Assembly (NCBI GenBank): GCA_900754965.1
Contig: CAAEEO010000051.1
Location: forward strand, 1-64,000
DNA from: an uncultured Oscillospiraceae bacterium
Lineage (GTDB): Bacteria; Bacillota; Clostridia; Oscillospirales; Oscillospiraceae
Length of the DNA stretch: 64,000 nt
Direction of reading: 5' to 3'
The notes under the pieces are model-generated. The model saw only the letters and a list, made by a program, of their open reading frames with translations, was not told where the DNA came from and searched no databases. Numbering within the stretch: the stretch's first letter is position 1; each line of letters starts with the position of its first letter. The translations under genes and the position numbers were made by a program. Shown piece by piece: positions 60,828 to 64,000 of this stretch.

Positions 60828-61538
60828 TTACTGATTTTTGTTCAAAATGACCGTATCCGTTTCCCCGGTAGTCAGATCGATGCTGCGTACAAACAGGGAA
60901 ACCTTGTTTTCTTCGTTCAGGCTGGTCCACAGCGCATCGGCCATAGACCGGGCGTCGTTCCAGACCACTGCCACCCGTTCCGGCTCTCCGGCAAAGGAGG
61001 GCAGCGGGCTGCCGTCACCCATATAAGTGTGGATAAAATGGCCCACACCGGTCTGGGGATGGTCGTACTCATAGAAGTACCGGCAGCAGCAGCCCGGATT
61101 GCCGTCCATACTCTTCAGGATGGACAGATCGTAGGTGCCGTCAGGATATATGACACCGGAAATACGCGGTGTGAAGTTGGGAGCATCCGGCTCAAACTCC
61201 CGGGTACGCAAACCGTGCCGGAAACTATGCCCCTCTACCATGTGATCCCGAATGGTGTCGGTCTGGTCACCATTGGTGACGATCGTTGTTCCGTTCTCCA
61301 GCACCCGCACCGGATGATAGATGATCAGGCTGGGGTCGGACAGCTTGGCCGGGTCAAATGCCTCGGTACGAATGCCGTCTTCCGTCTCCGTGAACACCCG
61401 GTTCCGGCTGTTCTCGCTGCGGCCCATGATGAAATAGGCAGCCATGGTCTTCGTTCCGTCCTGGCTGCGTCCCAGCACGATGCCCCGACCGGGGTAACTG
61501 GTTTCCTGCAGCAGGGTCTCCAAATTCAGCAAGTTCAT
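60828..61538 (-). CDS. IMP cyclohydrolase, PurO-like
   Basis: A 236-residue member of the IMP_cyclohyd family (PurO type, best known from archaea), converting FAICAR to IMP. It shows GRGIVLGRSQDGTKTMAAYF near the N-terminus, MGRSENSRNR, NGDQTDTI, FTPRISGVIY and RYFYEYDHPQTGVGHFIHTY. ATG 61538 follows AAAGGAGAG and overlaps the purN stop by 4 bp. Together with the separate transformylase it replaces bifunctional PurH. Confidence 0.9.
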   Translation of the reverse strand: MNLLNLETLLQETSYPGRGIVLGRSQDGTKTMAAYFIMGRSENSRNRVFTETEDGIRTEAFDPAKLSDPSLIIYHPVRVLENGTTIVTNGDQTDTIRDHMVEGHSFRHGLRTREFEPDAPNFTPRISGVIYPDGTYDLSILKSMDGNPGCCCRYFYEYDHPQTGVGHFIHTYMGDGSPLPSFAGEPERVAVVWNDARSMADALWTSLNEENKVSLFVRSIDLTTGETDTVILNKNQ

Positions 61539-62158
61539 CTGTCTCTCTCCTTTGCAATCTCTGCCGAGATCTGCTGGGCGGCCTGGGGCAGAATGATCCA
61601 CTCCGCCTGCTCCATCACCCGCCGCTGCAAGGTCTCCGGCGTGTCTTCGGGTTGTACTTCCACTGCCTTCTGGGCAATGATCTTTCCCCCATCCGGGATT
61701 TCATTGACAAAATGTACGGTGGCGCCGGTGACTTTCACGCCATAACTGAGGGCCGCTTCATGGACCTTCAGCCCGTAATACCCCTTTCCGCAGAAAGAGG
61801 GGATCAGTGAGGGGTGGACATTGATAATCCGCTCCGGCCACCGCGCGGTGAATCCCTCGCTCAAAATACTCATAAACCCTGCCAGCACAATCAGTTCGAT
61901 TCCGGCAGACTCCAGTTCCCGGGAGATCTGCTCTTCGAAAGCCTCCTGGCTGCCCAGCATTTTCCGGGAGCACACCACAGCGGGGATTCCCGCCTGCTTT
62001 GCCCGTTCCAACGCATAGGCATCGGGATTGCTGGACACCACCAGCACGATTTCCCCGCTGGTCAGCGCACCACTGTGCTGTGCATCAATCAGCGCCTGCA
62101 AGTTGGTGCCTCCTCCGGAGACAAATACCGCGATTTTTGTCTTATCCATGTTCCTCAC
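61535..62158 (-). CDS. purN: Phosphoribosylglycinamide formyltransferase
   Basis: A 207-residue GAR transformylase using 10-formyl-THF. Motifs are VFVSGGGTNLQALIDA, LAGFMSILSEGF, NVHPSLIPSFCGKGYYGLKV and GVKVTGATVHFVNEIPDGG, carrying the catalytic Asn-His-Asp set. The start is GTG 62158 or ATG 62149 behind AGGTGAGG. It overlaps the formate/nitrite channel gene by up to 17 bp and the cyclohydrolase by 4 bp, so translation is tightly coupled. Confidence 0.95.
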   Translation of the reverse strand: MRNMDKTKIAVFVSGGGTNLQALIDAQHSGALTSGEIVLVVSSNPDAYALERAKQAGIPAVVCSRKMLGSQEAFEEQISRELESAGIELIVLAGFMSILSEGFTARWPERIINVHPSLIPSFCGKGYYGLKVHEAALSYGVKVTGATVHFVNEIPDGGKIIAQKAVEVQPEDTPETLQRRVMEQAEWIILPQAAQQISAEIAKERDR

Positions 62159-62756
62159 CTGCCGCCATTTTCAGCCAGGGCAGCAACATTCCTCCCACCG
62201 TGTTGCCCAAGACAACAATCAGCAGGAACAGGAACACTTCCCCGGTCATCATTCTTGCCGTAAAAAAGTAAAACATATCTGCAACGGAGTGCTCAAATCC
62301 GGCCAGAATAAACACTGGCACGCAAAACAGGATGCCCACAGGAGTGTGGTGGGATTTGAACACCTCCACGGCAATGTACATCAGGATGCCGCAAAACACG
62401 CCTGCCAGGAAAATCTGCCCCGGCAGCATGGTCAATTTTTTCTCGCAAAGTTCTACCGCCGTCGTCACATAATTGGGTTTCACATACCCAACCGCTAAGC
62501 CCGAACCCAGTGTGCCGATCACGTTTCCTACCAGGGTCACCGCTACTGCGGACACGCTCTGCCGGTCATGATTCAGCGCCACATACCCGATCTTTCCGGT
62601 ATACAAGTACAGGCCCAGATAACAGATGGACAGCAGTGCCACAGAAAACAGCACGGCGCCTACAACCCGATTTTCACAGGCCAGGAACACACTTCCGCCG
62701 ATTCCAATCAGAATACCTGCTGCGATGGACAGAAAAAATGGATAGCGCAATTTCAC
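62142..62756 (-). CDS. Formate/nitrite transporter family channel in the purine operon
   Basis: A 204-residue membrane protein, shorter than FocA, with six hydrophobic helices. The FNT signature FILAGFEHSVADMFYF holds the central pore His of the family, and SICYLGLYLYTGKIG matches the helix-2 loop region. FNT channels form pentamers passing formate, nitrite or hydrosulfide. Its place between purF and purN, overlapping purN, argues for formate, the precursor of the 10-formyl-THF used by PurN and the AICAR transformylase. The start is GTG 62756 after GAGGTG. Confidence 0.85.
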   Translation of the reverse strand: MKLRYPFFLSIAAGILIGIGGSVFLACENRVVGAVLFSVALLSICYLGLYLYTGKIGYVALNHDRQSVSAVAVTLVGNVIGTLGSGLAVGYVKPNYVTTAVELCEKKLTMLPGQIFLAGVFCGILMYIAVEVFKSHHTPVGILFCVPVFILAGFEHSVADMFYFFTARMMTGEVFLFLLIVVLGNTVGGMLLPWLKMAAGEEHG

Positions 62757-62779
62757 AAAAACACCTCATTCCATCATTT

Positions 62780-64000
62780 TCAGTTCTTCTCCTGTTTCCC
62801 CTTACCTTCGGAGATTTTCTGCTCAAACCGGGATTTGCAGCCCTCTTTCGGGATTGCCGTGGGATACTGGTTATCAAAGCAGGCAGTGCAGAATCCGGTA
62901 TCCTTTCCGGTCAGCAGTTTCACGTGCTCCAGGCTCAAAAATCCCAGGGTGTCCACATCGATGATCTGACGCATTTCTTCCAGGGTGTGGTTGTTGGCGA
63001 TCAGGGACTCCGGGGAGTCAATATCGGTTCCGTAGTAGCAGGCATTGACAAAAGGAGGTGCAGATACCATCATATGTACTTCTTTTGCACCGGCCTCCCG
63101 CAGCACCTTGACGATTCGGGCGCTGGTGGTACCGCGGACGATGGAGTCATCCACCACCACAACGCGCTTGTCCTTGATGGTACTGATGATGGGGTTCAGC
63201 TTGATCTTCACTCTGTTTTCCCGATATTTCTGGTTGGGCGCAATGAATGTGCGGCCAATATATTTGTTTTTGACAAATCCCAAGCCATAGGGAATGCCGG
63301 ATTCCATGGAATATCCCAGTGCAGCATCCAGTCCGGAGTCCGGTACGCCAATGACCACATCGGCCTCCACCGGGTGTTCCTGTGCCAGGAACTGACCAGC
63401 CCGCTTGCGGGCTTCGTGCACGCAGCAGCCGTTGACCACAGAGTCCGGACGGGCAAAGTAAATGTATTCAAACACGCAGAAAGACTCTTTCCGTTTTCCG
63501 CAGTGGTCGCGGATGGAACGATAGCCGTTCTTGTCAAATACCACAAGTTCGCCCGGTTCCAGATCCCGGATAAACTGGGCGCCCACAGCATCCAGTGCGC
63601 AGGTCTCAGAAGCCACCACATAACTGCCGTCATCACACTGTCCAAAGCACAGCGGACGGAATCCGTTTTCATCCCGGGCAGCAATCAATTTCTGGGGAGA
63701 CATGACCACCAGAGAATAGGCGCCGTCGATGCGGTCCATCGCACGGTTCACTGCCTCTTCAATGGAGCCGCAGGTCAGCCGTTCTTTGGTAATGAGATAA
63801 GAAATGACTTCGGTATCGCTGGTAGTCTGGAAAATGGAACCTGTCAGCTCCAGTTCCCGGCGCAGCTCATCGGAATTGACCAGACTGCCGTTGTGTGCCA
63901 GTGCCATGCGGCCTTTCACATGATTGACGACCATCGGCTGAGCATTGCTCCGATCGGAACTGCCGCTGGTACCGTACCGCACATGCCCCACTGCCATATT
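62780..64000 (-). CDS. purF: Amidophosphoribosyltransferase (5' end outside window)
   Basis: First committed step of purine synthesis: PRPP plus glutamine to phosphoribosylamine. The N-terminal part with the catalytic Cys1 is beyond the right edge. The visible glutaminase part shows GHVRYGTSG, AHNGSLVN and ENGFRPLCFGQ. The transferase domain has GVPDSGLDAALGYS, NKYIGRTFIAPNQ and the PRPP loop VVVDDSIVRGTTS. C-terminal cysteines in TGFCTACFDNQYP suggest the Fe-S form. It is followed 23 bp later by the FNT channel. Confidence 0.95.
   Translation of the reverse strand, partial: NMAVGHVRYGTSGSSDRSNAQPMVVNHVKGRMALAHNGSLVNSDELRRELELTGSIFQTTSDTEVISYLITKERLTCGSIEEAVNRAMDRIDGAYSLVVMSPQKLIAARDENGFRPLCFGQCDDGSYVVASETCALDAVGAQFIRDLEPGELVVFDKNGYRSIRDHCGKRKESFCVFEYIYFARPDSVVNGCCVHEARKRAGQFLAQEHPVEADVVIGVPDSGLDAALGYSMESGIPYGLGFVKNKYIGRTFIAPNQKYRENRVKIKLNPIISTIKDKRVVVVDDSIVRGTTSARIVKVLREAGAKEVHMMVSAPPFVNACYYGTDIDSPESLIANNHTLEEMRQIIDVDTLGFLSLEHVKLLTGKDTGFCTACFDNQYPTAIPKEGCKSRFEQKISEGKGKQEKN

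Noticed and set aside
1..64000. Phage, IS or defence islands
   Set aside because: No transposase, integrase, restriction, toxin-antitoxin or CRISPR-associated proteins were found; nearly all genes are housekeeping or conserved clostridial.

Overview
The window looks like chromosomal DNA of an endospore-forming anaerobic Clostridia member, most likely of the Oscillospiraceae (Oscillibacter/Flavonifractor-like) type. Supporting signs are spoIIID and ypeB, a GlgC/GlgD pair, a single-chain PurL, strong AGGAGG ribosome sites, many TTGACA/TATAAT promoters with 17-bp spacers, and moderately high GC. The family placement is inference. I found no phage, transposase, rRNA operon or CRISPR array.

Layout. 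1-3.9 kb (minus): prs-pth-glgC-glgD, with glgD cut by the left edge. 4-9.4 kb: prfB without a programmed frameshift, converging on a large RND permease with a coiled-coil insert. 9.4-10.4 kb (minus): a TrpR/YerC-type regulator coupled to a HisB-like protein that has lost its metal-binding histidines. 10.6-16.8 kb: ATC-hydrolase-like protein, NhaC antiporter, malQ, spoIIID, a membrane protein and AlaX. 16.9-17.1 kb: a candidate stand-alone small RNA. 17-20.3 kb (minus): apbE-recG. 20.4 kb: tRNA-Arg(CCG). 20.5-22.7 kb: iron-sulfur flavoprotein and acetyltransferase divergent from a LysR regulator. 22.8-27 kb: lipoprotein, SDR and Old Yellow Enzyme divergent from a TetR regulator. 27-28.7 kb: a guanine-type riboswitch in front of a COG2509-like FAD oxidoreductase. 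28.8-33.3 kb (minus): tRNA-Val(GAC), a zinc-ribbon/Ig-like protein, ypeB, a lipoprotein and gltX. 33.5-40 kb (plus): Xre/DUF3169 pair, aminotransferase, trpS, tagO-like, wecB and an unknown. 40-42.9 kb: three small unknown proteins, a phosphodiesterase, a repeat protein and a FabG-type SDR.

42.9-49.9 kb (minus) holds ricT, holB, an AT-rich CPBP protease gene, jag, yidC, yidD, rnpA, rpmH and queH. This is the usual oriC-flanking block, but dnaA is not next to it. 50-53 kb carries dCMP deaminase and a CtpE-like P-type ATPase. 53.1-64 kb (minus) is a purine operon: purF (cut by the right edge), a formate/nitrite channel, purN, a stand-alone PurO-type IMP cyclohydrolase, a stand-alone AICAR transformylase, purD, purL and guaB. 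Here bifunctional PurH is replaced by two separate enzymes, and a formate channel sits among the one-carbon-consuming steps.

The signals most worth following are the guanine-type aptamer whose terminator consumes its own P3 strand (predicted ON switch), the HisB paralogue without a metal site beside a HisR/YerC-like regulator, the putative small RNA between recG and alaX, and the FNT channel with split PurH in the purine operon.
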